This document shows positions 1-11,862 of a stretch of 64,000 nucleotides of DNA, in pieces. Every line of letters starts with the position of its first letter. Position 1 is the first letter of the stretch. A model generated the notes under the pieces. The model made no database searches. It saw only the letters and a program-made list of their open reading frames with translations, and was not told the origin of the DNA. The stretch is from Eustoma russellianum (lineage: Eukaryota > Streptophyta > Magnoliopsida > Gentianales > Gentianaceae): the NCBI GenBank assembly GCA_036186865.1, contig AP025054.1, positions 6,367,060-6,431,059 of the forward strand, written 5' to 3'. A program made the position numbers and the translations under genes.

Positions 1-2
1 CG

Positions 3-59
3 ACCGAAAATGATTCGGACGATGATGAACTCATGTTTTTAGGTCCTTCGGATCATGAA
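3..59 (+). CDS. possible 3' end of an upstream coding exon
   Basis: One reading frame is open from base 3 to a TGA at 57-59. It is rich in Asp and Glu, with a DSDDDEL stretch, and ends in PSDHES. It could be the acidic C-terminus of a gene lying to the left, but only about 18 codons are visible and no splice acceptor or family can be recognised. It may equally be chance. Confidence 0.2.
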
Positions 60-325
60 TCATGATTTGACACTATATTTCAAAATGAATGTCCTATTTG
101 ATTGAATTATGCATGGTTTACAATGTCCTAATTTATAATATATGATACATTCAAACATAAATGACAAGATAAGCTATATACCTAACTTAGGGGATTTGAT
201 TGGGGTTTATTTTAATTTCCATATCCAATATTCGTAACTTTAAGGGATAAGATTCTTATCTCTTGATAGGCCAATGACCTTAGATTTGTCTCTATAAACT
301 TTCTCGACTTCGCACTTGCTGTGAT

Positions 326-791
326 TGTTAAGAAATCGACGGGATCACTACTATCAAAAACGCGCAACGGAAAAATCGATCTCTGATTTCCTACCAATGA
401 TCCATGTTGTTTTTTTAATTCAATGAAAGAAATTCAAAAACTTACCTTTGGATTCGAAATCCGCAGATGAAGGAGGTGCGATGACACGATCATCCTCTAT
501 CGGTATCCACACGAATGCTTCCACTGGAGTGCTAGCTCTCTGGAATGGCGCGGCTAAAGAACTTGTTTTTCTCCAAAAGCAAGTTCAGGTTTCTGTTTTT
601 TCCTATGTGTTCTCTGTACGAGATACAACATCCTATATACATATATACACACACACATACACCCCTCAAAATCCGATTCCAAATCGGATTGGTTAAGGCC
701 AATCAGAATACATATCAGATATGGATTCTGTTAGAATTGGATAAGACCATTCAGAATTCACATCAGATATGGATTCTGTTGTTATTATCCG

Positions 792-825
<34 letters not shown>

Positions 826-1725
826 TATATTTTTAAAAAACAAAAACAATAATAATTATTAATATCTAATATTAATATTATTAATATCAACCCATACACA
901 TTCTTATGTGTAACCCGATAGGCCCATATTAATTGGTAGTCGGTTAAATCTCTATTAAACCAACAGGTCGTAATTGGCCTATATCAAGTCATTACGACTA
1001 CCCAATTAATACGAGTACAATCTAACTAGCCTAATAGTACATGTATTAATCCCTTTGTCACACGATATCTAGTTTGAACATAAGTCATAGTTAGCGTCGT
1101 ACTTATATTGTTCAAACGTATGGTTACTGGATCTCCAAGTAGATTGATAGAACAAATGATATTGATCACACTATCAATTCATTTAAGCACGTCCATGCAT
1201 TTCACAGCCTCACTAATCGAGGGGCCCAAAAGATATCTCTCTCAAAAGAGAGGGACAAATCCTATCTTGATTGATCAATATCCTCTACATAATTTCTATC
1301 ATATTCAACCATGACCTTTATTATTATCCAGTTACGAATAATGTTTGATAATGTCAAAATATAATAGTCCTTATGTCGGAAACTACGACAATCTCAAGTC
1401 TAAGGATTAAAACATAACTATCATGAGATTTATTTATGACGCTAATTCATGTAGTAATCTCATAATGGGTCTATCCAATACATTGTTATTTTAACAAGTG
1501 TATATGAAATAGATTTGTATCATCATACACATAATCATCTCATGATTATCAAATCAATACTCATGCTGATTATAAATTATTTTATCTCTATAACAGTAAT
1601 GAACCAGTGACATATATCATTATTGTGTAACATATTAACCAGCAATAATGATAATAAACCTTTTTATTAATAACAAATGTATAACATAAACATCCAAATC
1701 ATGGCCTAGGGTATATACACTAACA
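326..1725 (-). mobile_element. solo LTR (old copy)
   Basis: Read on the minus strand, this 1400-bp block begins TGTTAGTGTA and ends CTTAACA. It matches, in opposite orientation, the LTR at 39174-40560 over its whole length with many differences. Shared parts include the leader with AT microsatellites and the stretch about TGATATGGATTC. There is no primer-binding site or polypurine tract on either side, so it looks like a solo LTR left by LTR-LTR recombination. The flanking pentamers are GTGAT and TTAAT. They match at only three of five positions, so the target duplication has decayed or the ends are slightly mis-set. Confidence 0.75.
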
Positions 1726-2960
1726 TTAATCACATTCTTATTTTATGATGTGGGATATGAAACGTTACAAATAAATATAGTACCATAAAGGTAGTTCATC
1801 GAGAAAGGCGAAAATGCTGTCCCATTTTTCTCCCCCGTTTGTAGCGGGGAAGCAGTGTGATGATTAGGACAGTAGAAGAAATGGTAGAATAATGAAAAGA
1901 ATGGATGGAATGTGAAGAAGTTATGGTGACTTATGAAGAGCGTCTGAGATGAGGGGTCTGCAGTCAGGTGGGGGGTGAGGGCAAAAGCAAGCTGCATGGA
2001 TGACCATCAAATAGGAAGAAAAGGGTTGGTTACAAGTGTGGCAGAAACAGATATCTGACTTACATTAGTATAACTTTTTCTAACAAGTGGTCTTCAATTT
2101 ATGGGTGTGGAGGTCAGGCTGAGTTTGTGTCATTTCCATCATGTTTCCATTTCTTTTTCATTCCAAAAAAGTTATACCAACCAGTAAAGACCCCTGCCAC
2201 CTCCGTTCCTACAGAAAAGTATAGGAATGTAAATTAGGTTCTCAAGACACACTAGTAGAAGTTTTCTATAGCACATAGACAGCACAAGGAGCCTATTGGC
2301 ACCAAAGGAACAACCAATGGGCTAGAATTGCAGTCTATCAAGTCATTTCACGGGTCAATAATGCTCCCACTCTATCCAGCTAACCTGGAGAAAGTTCAAA
2401 CATTTTTGTCTTCTGTAAGGTTTGAACCCCTGGATTTCCTTTCAAAACCCTCTACCTGAAACCATTAGTATATGTCTTGGGGGCTTCTTTTTCATTCCAT
2501 ATAACGTCCATGTTTGTACTGACTTTATATTACAAATGTGATATTTCTTTATTTATTAAAACTAGTAATAGTAGCTATGTATAGATGTACGTGCACTATC
2601 AAAGATATATATATAAATATCACATGTTAATTTTTACCGTTCAGTTTGATAATTAATTGTTTTGAAGATAATAATATTTTCAAAATCTTGAATTTATTTA
2701 ACTACTAGATACAATATTGGGTTGGTTTAGTGATATAAATCATGATTATGTAAAAATACGTGTGCATGGATGGACAATCCGCACATCAATAAACGTCGGA
2801 AGGATACACTATTAAGGGGAAAATGCCGCAGGCGCGTAAACTTTGTAAATTATAATGACACTTGATATAAACTTATACCAAATCATTTTGTCAATGTCTA
2901 AGTGACAGATCATATCTGCAATTTAGTTTAATGCTCAACTTATGTTTATATTCGAATAAA
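1726..2960. other. intergenic sequence, no gene recognised
   Basis: AT-rich sequence without a recognisable protein, RNA gene or complete transposon. A short minus-strand open frame at 1743-1997 has no recognisable features. Confidence 0.4.
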
Positions 2961-2964
2961 TATT

Positions 2965-3088
2965 GTGTAAATGACTCAATAAATTGATTGCGATTCTTAC
3001 ATTATGAATTATCAGTTGATCGACATAGATTGACACGATTTTTATTATGGATCACCGGAATACAATCTATGTGTGTTTCTAACACATG
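2965..3088 (+). repeat. 5' part of a SINE-like repeat split by the copia element
   Basis: This segment carries the hallmarks of the dispersed family seen also at 29050, 61625 and 60545 (reverse): GACTCA, a TTATGAATTATCAG block, ATTATGGATCACCGG, then CTATGTGTGTTTCTAACACATG. The match stops at the copia target site AATGT and resumes at 13310 with GTTGCGTACGTCCGAC. The copia element therefore jumped into a pre-existing copy. Confidence 0.7.
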
Positions 3089-3093
3089 AATGT

Positions 3094-4464
3094 TGTTAGA
3101 ACATGTTGAGTTTTGATGATTTGCATAAATTGGATTTGGAACGATGGATTAGGCGCCTCATGTGAAGTGGTTGGAAGTCAGTGCACTTCGAACGCTTACA
3201 TTAGGCGCTTCATGTGCCTTGGTAAAATCCAGTACACTTCAAACGCCTACATTAGGCGCTTCATGTCTTGGAAAAAAGGCAGTACACTTTGAACGCCTAC
3301 ATTAGGCGCTTCATGTATACCACTAAGTCAAAAGTACTTTTCCCCCCAAAATTGGCACGTATATCAAGCTAACTTCTGATAAAAGTCAGAACAACTTCGA
3401 ACAAGCATGAAGGCTGAGATTAGGCGCTTCATGTGACTTCGAATGCCTTAAATTGCCCACATAGGGCGCTTTATGTGACATCAAACGCTTGTTCAAATTC
3501 ACATAAAGCGCTCCATGTCACATTGAACGCCTGTTTAATAAACACATTAGGCGCTTCATGTGACTAACGTTACAAAAGTCTTATGCTTTACATTCTAACA
3601 TCATTTGACTCTTTGTACCCTCCTCTTTTAATGATATTTTCATAGGGTCTCTCTCATTCTTGAAGAAGTCAGATTTTCTCTTTTAGCTTTCATCAAGAAG
3701 CTTCACCAAGAAAGTTGCTACAAGCCAAGAGGAGATCTCCAATGAAGAAGACATGCCATCACAAGAAGACAAAGCCCATTATTGGCTCTGAGATGGTTTC
3801 AAACGGGCAGATTTTTTTCAAGGGTAATAAAACAAGGGTTTCATCCCATTCCTCTCTAACTTTCTACAATTTCAAGCTCTCAAGTTTTCTCTCAAAGTTC
3901 AAGCTCTCAAAATAGTTGTAAACATTGTATACTTTACTTTATTGTTGAGAGTTGTGTTTGTAAAAAGAAGAAGAGTCTTCTTCTTGGTGAGTAAAGATTG
4001 TGAGAGGTGAAGTAGATTGTTGGTCAAGAAGCAAGGGTGCTTCTTGTTTGAGAAATCTAGACCTTGGAGGGTTAATTGATAGTGTTGTGGTGCACTATAC
4101 TCCCTACAAGATTTCTTTGAGGGCAAAAAAGATCTTTGGAGGCTAGACTTCAAGGGGTTAAGTTTCTTGGTTGTGGCCTAGTTATTTGTTGGATCTTGTT
4201 TCTTTGATTGTTGTTCCCCTAGAAATAACAATCCCCATTTCAAAATCCTTCTTGTGAAAAATCAAGAAGGTAGAGCAGTAGAGTCATTTGACTTGAAACT
4301 CTATATATCTTTGTGTTCTTTACGCTTTCGCAAAGTCTTTTTTCTTTTCAAGAACACACCCAAGTATTGGCTGCACTCAAAAACGAAAATTATCCAAGAA
4401 AATATCCATACTTGGTGAACACACAATTCAACCCCCCTTCTAGTGTGTTCTAAACGACCTAAAA
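3094..4464 (+). repeat. copia 5' LTR
   Basis: This LTR aligns with 11863-13304. It starts TGTTAGAACATG; its end CCTAAAA corresponds to CCTAACA in the 3' LTR, so the terminal CA is mutated. The first 450 bp contain a loose tandem array of units with AACGCCTACATTAGGCGCTTCATGTG. The 3' LTR has one extra unit. The open frames at 3715-3915 and 3899-4153 recur in the other LTR and are not genes. Confidence 0.9.
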
Positions 4465-4478
4465 ATTGGTATCAAAGC
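4465..4478 (+). other. copia primer binding site
   Basis: ATTGGTATCAAAGC directly follows the 5' LTR. It differs at one base from the common plant iMet primer binding site TGGTATCAGAGC. Confidence 0.75.
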
Positions 4479-4526
4479 GAAATCTTGAGTATTTGAGTTC
4501 AAATAGCAAGATTCGATCTTCAAAGT

Positions 4527-5441
4527 ATGGATCCCTTTAGTTATGATGATGCTAGTTCCCCCAGTAGTGATACCTCAAGAAGAAGGAGGCAAGAGACACT
4601 TCTTCCTTCCATTTCTAGTATCCATGTCAAAGTTCCAATGTTCAATCCTCTCAACTACCCAATATGGAAGTCCAACATGGAAACATATTTACGCTCTTGT
4701 GCGTATCGTATTTGGAGAGAAGTATCAAAAGACTCCATTATTCCTTTTGATGTTGATGATCCTACTCTGGAAGAGGAGTTGCAGTTTGCCATAAATAGCA
4801 AAGCTCTTGCTATTTTAAATAGCTCTCTTACCCCAAATGAGAGAGTTCAAATATAAGGAGTCTAATCCACCCATGAAGCTTGGACTAAGTTGGAGATGAT
4901 CCCTGAAGGAACATCTCAAGTGAGGAAGGCCAAGAGGAGACAGTTGATCAAACAATTCTACAATTTTAATGTCCCCAAAGGTGAGAAGATAGAGGAGTCT
5001 ATCCAAAGATATACCAAGCTTGTCAACCTACTCACGGCGGTTGGCAAGAAGATTGAACAAGAGGATCTCAACTATTGCTTTCTAAATAACTTAGGAAGAG
5101 AATGGAACGCAAAAGTAACGGCCATTGTGGAGTCCAAGAATTTAAAGACCATCACCTTGGATGAATCTCATCACTTATGAGATTCATCTTGATGCACAAG
5201 AGAAGAATGACCCCATCCACAACTCATCAAAAGCCCTTGCATGCGAGTCGAAGGACTCGATTGATGTAGTCAGACTTCTTGTTAGAAGATTCTGACGTTT
5301 TGCAAGAAAGAATGAAGATGAAGCTAAGAGGTTCATCAAAGAAAAATTCTCCAAGGACAAAGTGAAGGACCAAGACAAAAAATGCTATAAGTGTGGGAAG
5401 TTTGGTCACTTCATGAAAGATTGTCGGGTGAAGGAGCCGTA
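4527..5441 (+). pseudogene. copia gag (broken)
   Basis: The frame opens with ATG at 4527 after the primer binding site. The N-terminal part has the copia gag signature of a PxNYPxWK-type segment (NPLNYPIWKSNM). Two in-frame TAA stops follow (4854 and 4863). The same frame resumes with gag sequence up to about 5178. A frameshift then leads to a further segment that has another stop and ends in a CCHC zinc knuckle (CYKCGKFGHFMKDC, about 5389-5430). The knuckle would bind RNA for packaging. The gene cannot produce full-length Gag. Confidence 0.85.
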
Positions 5442-6380
5442 ACTCAAAGACAAGAAGGCCATCTACCAAAGAAAGAAGGTCTTACAAGCGGAAGTAGCCC
5501 ATTGGGAGAGCATTCTTTCCGGGTCCGAGAGCGACAATGGCGATAATGATGATCTTGCTCTCACGGGGGTCGTTCATGATGACCTTGATGAGGAGTTCTA
5601 CGCACTCAAGGCCATTGATGACGACATGAAGGTATGTAATATTTCATCTCACTATGGATTAATTGATGAAAGAGATGATTTAATGCAAGAAAATGATTTT
5701 TTGGATTTAAAATATAAACGTGTCAAAAAGAAGTTTAGAGCATGTTTAAATGAATATAATGACACGTTAGAAAATCACATTGCATTACAACTTGAGCATG
5801 ATATATTTTTGACCATGCATGTGATTGCACTACATGAGAAACATTATTTGATGAAATCATGTACTCAAGCCCTTGATGAAAAGAAAATTGACTCAAGGGT
5901 AAGTGCTACAAAAGTAGACATTGTTAAGGATGCATATAGGCCAAATATAAAAGCTAAAATAAGCCTAGTGCCATGTATGCATCCAAGAAGGGAAAACAAA
6001 GGGAACAAGCACAAAGTGTCAAGGAGTCTAAAATCTCCTTGAAGAAACAAAGGCACATGCCTAAAGGAAAGGCAAACACACCAAAGGTGTCAAAACCTTT
6101 GATTCAAGTCGTGAAACAAAAACCTTCTTTGATTTCAAAGAAGGTCGTTCCTAAAAAGGAATCACGAAATCTGCCAATGCACAAGCATACACACTCTCAC
6201 AAACATACTCCTACATGCTTTTATTATAATAGGAAAGGTCATGTAGAAAAAGTATGTAGAGCTAAAAATAATAAGAATCTTGCGTGGGTGTCAAAAGGCG
6301 AAATGAAGGTAACTAAACTTCAAAGACCCAAAACAAAAAGGGTACCAATATCATATGGTTCATTTGCAGGCCCTAGCACT
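5442..6380 (+). pseudogene. copia gag C-terminal extension, second defective zinc knuckle
   Basis: Open frames at 5626-6042 and 5973-6383 encode a Lys/Glu-rich, probably helical stretch and then a basic Lys/His-rich tail. A CFYYNRKGHVEKVC motif at about 6214-6255 looks like a CCHC knuckle in which the second Cys became Tyr. This long region between the first knuckle and the protease is typical of large copia gags. It is split by frameshifts. Confidence 0.6.
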
Positions 6381-6389
6381 TAATGGAGA

Positions 6390-6640
6390 AAGCGAAGACA
6401 AGAAGGTCAAATGGGTCGTGGACAGTGGGTGTTCCAACCATATGACGGGAGACAAAAGTCTCTTCCATAGACTCGCTATGCAAGATGGAGGAGTTGTCCA
6501 CTTATGAGGTAGCAAAGGCCAAATCAAAGGACATGGTATTGTGGGTAACAATTCCTTCTCTCTTAGTGATGTCTTATATGTTGTAGGACTAAAGTTTAAC
6601 TTGATAAGTGTCAGTCAACTATGTGATGCTAATTATGAGG
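6390..6640 (+). pseudogene. copia aspartic protease remnant
   Basis: The plus-strand frame around 6409 reads WVVDSGCSNHMTGDK, the copia protease active-site block (DSG with the following HMTG). Downstream there is a stop (TGA at about 6505), and then typical protease C-terminal sequence ending in an NLISVSQL-like motif near 6600. It would have processed Gag-Pol. The stop makes it nonfunctional. Confidence 0.8.
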
Positions 6641-6779
6641 TAACGTTTTTGAAAACAAAGTGTTGTGAAAAAGGGTAATGCTATCTTATTTGAGGCTTTG
6701 CGTTTCAAAAACATTTACAAACTTAGCATAAATGATTTGGTTTCTCAAAATGTATCTTGCCCAGTTGCTAAAAATGATT

Positions 6780-7719
6780 TGGCGCAACTATGGCATAGAC
6801 GTCTCGGACATGTAGTTTCAAACGTTTAAATTTATTTGCAAAAACAATAAAGTCCGAGGCCTTCCAAAAATGAGTTTCGGAAACCATGACTTATGTGACA
6901 CTTGTCAAAAGGCAAAGCTTGTGAAAACAAGCTTTAAACCAAAAACAAACATATCCACCTCCAAACCCCTACAATTGCTACATATGGATTTGTATGGGGA
7001 TGTTGGAACAAAAGTTTGGGTGGTAAACATTATACCTTCGTGGTAGTAGATGACTATACTCGTTATATATGAGTGATGTCTCTTGATAAGAAAAATGATG
7101 CATGTAGTGAGTTTATGAATTTAAGTAGACGATTGGAAAATCACGTGGGTGACACCATTAAAACCATTCATAGTGATCGCGGTGGTGAGTATGATGGTGA
7201 TTTCGAAAGGTTTTGTGAATCCAAAGGATACTCACATGACCTTTCGGCACCTAGAACTCCACAACAAAATGGTGTGGCCGAACGAAAGAATAGAACTCTA
7301 CAAGAAATGTGTAGAGCGATGTTAAATGAGTTCGGCTTGCCCAAATATTTTTGGGGCGAAGCAGTAAATGCCGCTTGCCATGTGATTAATCGTGTACATT
7401 TGAGACCATACCTAAATGTGACACCTTATGAGCTTTGGAATGGTAAAGTTCCCAACATTGGTATTTCGAAGTGTTTGGTTGCAAGTGTTTCATACTTAAT
7501 ACCAAGGACACTTTGGATAAGCTTGACCTCAAAGCGGATGAAGGTATCCTTTTAGGTTATGCCTCAAATAGTAAAGCATTTCGTGTTTTCAACAAAAGAA
7601 GTCGAAAGGTGGAAGAATCAATCCATGTTAAGTTTAATGAGTCACTTAATGACGAACCTAAACTTAATGAGGATTGTGAAGAAAATGAAGATGTGATTCC
7701 TCAAGAAGAAATTCTTTAA
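6780..7719 (+). pseudogene. copia integrase remnant
   Basis: The N-terminal HHCC zinc region starts near 6787 (LWHRRLGH) with a CDTCQKAK segment at about 6898. The catalytic core follows: Asp in LLHMDLYG (about 6974), Asp in HSDRGGEY (about 7172) and Glu in NGVAERKNRT (about 7270). The GKVP segment and the C-terminal domain continue in another frame at 7471-7719. At least two frame changes break the gene. The order integrase before RT identifies Ty1/copia. Confidence 0.88.
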
Positions 7720-7897
7720 AATATTCCTATGGTTGCTCATCAGCAAGAAACTGTTGATGACTCTCCAAATGGAAACATCTTCATTGATTTGATAGGAGAA
7801 CCTATTGAAGGTGCTCCTCCACCAAGTGTGCATGAACTTAGTGAGTAAAATAGAAATATTTCTGATACTCATAGTGTTGATACACAAAATGTAGAAA

Positions 7898-8730
7898 ATG
7901 CATCGCATGTTCCGAAAAAATGAGAATCATTTGAGTGATGAAGTTTCGTCACTTCCGGAAAGTGATCATAAGGAAGTTGGAGGAGATGTCTCCAACCTTC
8001 CTAGATCATTTAAGCATAAAAGTTCTCACCCACATAAGTTGGTCATAGGTGATTTGAATAGGGGTATCACCACACGAAGGCAATATAGAGAGAATGCATT
8101 TGTCTCTCTTATAGAGCCTAAAAATGCCAAAGACGCACTTCTTGATGAAAAGTGGATCTTGGCTATGCAAGAGGAATTAAAACAATTTGAGAGAAGTGAT
8201 GTTTGGGAGTTGGTTCCCAAACCACATGATCATCCTATTATTGCTATGAAATGGGTATTTCGTAACAAGATGGATGATCAAGGAAATATCACTAGAAACA
8301 AGGCTAGATTAGTTGCTCAAGGATACCGTCAAGAAGAAGGTATCGATTTTGATGACACATTTGCACCCGTAGCACGGCTTGAAGCTATTAGAATGTTATT
8401 GGCATATGCTTGTTATAGGGATTTTAGACTTTACCAAACGGATGTTAAATCCGCCTTCTTGAATGTGTTATTCAAGAAGAAGTGTATGTTGCACAACCTC
8501 CTGGGTTTGAATGTCATGATTCATCACATCATGTTTTCAAACTTAAAAAGGCTCTTTATGATCTTAAACAAGCTTCAAGAGCTTGGTACGAGAGGTTAAA
8601 TACTTTTCTTCTTAATAATGGTTTCTCAAGGGGTAAAGTTGACACTACTTTGTTCATAAAGAACAAGGTAAGAATCAATTAATTGTACAAGTTTATGTTG
8701 ATGATATTATTTTTGGTGCTACTAACAATT
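7898..8730 (+). pseudogene. copia reverse transcriptase remnant
   Basis: The frame from 7898 leads into the classic copia RT start (WVFRNKMDDQGNITRNKARL) and continues through QTDVKSAFLN near 8440-8463. A frameshift then moves the ALYDLKQASRAWYERL segment to another frame (8482-8682). The YVDDIIFG catalytic motif is visible at about 8696-8719 in a third frame. The Asp pair is present, but the gene is frameshifted and inactive. Confidence 0.88.
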
Positions 8731-8756
8731 GTCTTTGTGAGCAATTTGCTAGTTTA

Positions 8757-9634
8757 ATGCAATGTGAATTCGAGATGAGTATGATGGGAGAACTAAACTA
8801 CTTCCTTGGATTACAAATCAAGCAAACCGAAGATGGCATGTACATTTCTCAAACCAAATACACAAAGGACTTGCTCAAGAAGTACAATTTTGGTGAAGGA
8901 AGAGAAGTAAACACATCAATAAGCACAAGTGCCAAGCTTGACAAGGATGAGAAAGGAAAACATGTCGAGGTAACCTTGTATCGTGGCATTATAGGTAGTC
9001 TACTTTACTTAACTGCGAGTAGACCCGATATTTTACATGCAGTATGTTTATGTGCTAGATTTCAAAGTGATCCTAGGGAAATGCATCAAATTGCGGTAAA
9101 ACGTATTCTTAGATACCTTAAATGTACTTTGAAATTTGGGCTATTTTATCCTAAGAATGCATGTTTTGATTTAAGAAGATATTGTGACTCCGATTATGCG
9201 AGGAGTCTTGTTGATAGAAAGAGCACATCCGGAACTTGTCAATTTCTTGGAGATTGTCTTGTTTCTTGGTTTTCTAAGAAATAAAACAGTGTTCCTCTTT
9301 CTACGGTGGAATCCGAATATGTGTCGGCCGCCTCTTGTTGTGCACAATTGTTATGGCAAACACTTTAAATGATTATAATATTCACTTCTCCAAAGTGCCT
9401 ATTTTGTGTGATAACACGTATGCTATCAATATTACACAAAATCCCGTCCAACATAGTCGGACTAAGCACATTGAAGTGAGATATCATTTCATCCGTGACG
9501 GTGTACAAAAGAACTTGGTTAGTGTGGAATTTGTTTCTACACGTGACCAATTAGCGGACATATTCACGGAACCTTTACCTAGTGATGTATTTGCATCAAT
9601 AATAAGTAGGTTGGGGTTGCTCAACATGGGTTGA
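8757..9634 (+). pseudogene. copia RT C-terminus and RNase H remnant
   Basis: An open frame 8757-9284 carries the RT connection segment (MMGELNYFLGLQIKQ) and the start of RNase H (CDSDYARSLVDRKSTSG). After a TAA at 9282-9284 and frame loss, the RNase H continues at 9335-9634 (CDNTYAINIT, then DQLADIFTEPL) and ends LGLLNMG, the common copia pol terminus. RNase H would degrade the RNA strand during reverse transcription. It is broken by stops. Confidence 0.88.
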
Positions 9635-9689
9635 TAATAACCCATCTTGAGTTTTGAGCAAGAAAATTTTCAAAATTTTTAAAGTCAGT

Positions 9690-9965
9690 ATACATAAGGT
9701 GCTTCATCACAGTTAGTTCAGGCGTTCAATGTAACATTAAGCGCCTGATGTTAAGGATGTCACTGGTTTGAAGTGACATCAGGCGCTCTATGTTCATTAA
9801 CACAAGCGTTCGAATCATGTTTGAGCGTTTTATCCTAAGTAGTTCACTTGTTCGAAGTGACATTAAGCGCTTAATCCAATCCTCCACAACCGTTCCAAGT
9901 AACTTTAGGCGCTTCATCCTATTTTATACAGTCGTTCAATGTCACTTTAGACGCCTAAACCCTAA
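9690..9965 (+). repeat. GCGCTT/AACGC repeat array after pol
   Basis: This noncoding stretch holds several degenerate units of AGGCGCTTCAT...GTTCGAAGTGACATTAAGCGC type. The same vocabulary forms the array in both LTRs (3140-3560 and 11910-12390), so the element carries this repeat in LTR and internal DNA alike. Confidence 0.65.
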
Positions 9966-10303
9966 TTCTTCACTTTTAATTCCGCCGTCTCTTTAGTTTT
10001 TCGTGTAAATTAATAGACATCAATTCCTGCCGCCATTTCTCTTTCCCACTTCTTCCCCACGTCTTTCCACTTTCTCCACTTCCCAATATTCAATCTTCTT
10101 CTTCTTCTTCAACCTTTCATCTTCCTCTATTATTCCACAACTTATTCCCACTCTCCCACCATCTTCCTACCATAAACGCATAAAAACTCTTCCTCTTCCC
10201 TCTTCTCCTTTAAATTTCATCCTTCTCTTCACCTCATCTCACTCAATCCACTCTATTCACCCCAGCTTTTATCTTCCCAAACTCTTCAATCCAACTCTCA
10301 CTA
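9966..10303 (+). other. CT-rich leader before the extra ORF
   Basis: Pyrimidine-rich DNA (many TTCTTC and CTCCAC runs) lies between pol and the extra ORF. It resembles a plant 5' leader and may carry an internal promoter; this is inference from composition only. Confidence 0.3.
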
Positions 10304-11636
10304 ATGGCATCCACAGGTCCATCTAAATGCCCCCGGAGCCAAAAACACAAACAAACTGCGGGCGTTGTAAAACCACACGAAATCATCTCCATTCGTGAAA
10401 AACTCTCCAAAGAAAATTTTTCTTGGATAAAGAAGTTTGATTCAGATATCAAGAAACCACCTCATTATGCGGATAAAGGTGTTCATGTTTCTCTCTACTC
10501 CAATCTGCTTTATGAAGAATGGAGTAGTAACAACCGGCTTGTCATTCCACTCAAATTGCTACGTCTCAGTGACTTAACTGAGACTAGCAAGCAGACCAGA
10601 TTATCTCCCTGTTGGAACATCAAGGATGGACCTCTCTCTGGTCCAGACTTGACATGCAAAAGTTCTCCAGAGAACACACTCGGCTATTCTATGCCAACAT
10701 GTGGGTTATCCCACAATATGAGTCTCAACCATTCTCCTTGCACACTGTTGTTGAAGGTACTCCCCTCAGCTTTTTTATACCAGAAATCTGTGAAGTTCTT
10801 AGAATAAAAAACGAGGGACTGAGTGATTTCTCTGTATTTGACTGGAGTAGCAAACACGGAGTTCGTAAACAGGATGTTAAATTTGACCTGGGGTATTTTC
10901 CCCCACGAAAGACTCAGAATATGCCTTTGGTGGACCGCATTTTGCTGGTGTGGTCACTTACTGCGTAAATGGTAAGTCGACTAGAAATCCAAGCAACATA
11001 GATTTCTATGTCACTTACTGCATCAAACATTGGACCCAACTAAATCTTGCATGGATCATTGTAGAAGTCATGTTTGCTGCTCTCCGGAAAGGTTCCAAAG
11101 CTTTACCTTTTGCCAATATTGTTACTATTCTGTTAAAGTCAAAAGGTATAGTCATTCCTGATGGAGAAATGACCCAAGTTGCTAAGACGGACTTCTATGA
11201 TAACTACAACATTGCTCAAGCCATCGATTCTCAACGACGGAAAGCCACTACCATTCCCGACATTGCTGATGAGGTTGATGAAGGACCTCAAGAAGATACA
11301 AGTGGTAGCAATTCGTCTGAGTTGCTATCACGAATAGCCTCACTTGAACGAACAATTCAACAATTGCAGCTTCGTGATGCTGAGCATGAAGCTCGGCATG
11401 CGCGAAATGATTTTCACATGGCTGCATTTAAAAATGCTTTCATGCAGATCAGTCCGTGGGCTCTTTCCCCTAATTTAGATGATTTAGGGGGAGAAAGTGG
11501 TGAGGGTGGTGCAGCTGGCGGCTCTGGCGGTGTTGAAGGGTCCATGGGTGGATTCGCTGATTTTGCAGCCAATGGAGGATTTGGTTTTGGTGGATTCACA
11601 CCTCCAAGTGAAGGTGCTAGTGGTGAAAATGTGTAA
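10304..11636 (+). pseudogene. copia 3' extra ORF, putative plant transposon-protein domain
   Basis: Three overlapping frames (10304-10807, 10612-10968, 10950-11636) read as one protein with two frameshifts. The start ATGGCATCCACAGG follows a CT-rich leader. The middle part has a FYANM-like segment (LFYANMWVIPQYESQPFSL) and a later hydrophobic stretch (IIVEVMFAALRKG). Both recall the 'putative plant transposon protein' domain found in many retroelement-linked plant ORFs. A coiled coil follows (LSRIASLERTIQQLQLRDAEHEARH), then a Gly-rich tail. I see no signal peptide or clear transmembrane pair, so 'envelope-like' is not supported. It is broken, and its function is unknown. Confidence 0.65.
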
Positions 11637-11804
11637 CTTCTGTGTATTTTTTCTATGAAAATTTCTGACTTGGAAGATAAATCGACTTGGTATTTTGCTA
11701 TTTTCTAAATGATGTTTCCTATGTAAATTGTTACTTGCGTCATCATTTTTGACTTATTGATTCCAAGTTATTTCTCTTGCACCAACTGAGAGGGAGCATA
11801 AGTT

Positions 11805-11860
11805 AAGGGGGGGCTAACTTTAAAAGTTATGCATTTCGTGAAATCATCAAAAAGAGGGAT
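11805..11860 (+). other. copia polypurine tracts
   Basis: A purine run AAGGGGGGG lies at 11805-11813 and a second, AAAAAGAGGGAT, at 11849-11860, two bases before the 3' LTR. The latter is the plausible plus-strand primer. The upstream G-run may be a secondary tract. Confidence 0.7.
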
Positions 11861-11862
11861 AA

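Noticed and set aside
1743..1997. Minus-strand ORF of 84 codons
   Set aside because: Low-complexity Phe/Ser/His-rich translation without any recognisable motif or splice context.
3715..4153. Small ORFs present twice (also 12540-12978)
   Set aside because: They are parts of the two copia LTRs, not genes.
10304..11636. Extra copia ORF as a viral-type envelope gene
   Set aside because: No signal peptide, furin-like site or membrane anchor is visible. The middle resembles a plant transposon-protein domain instead.
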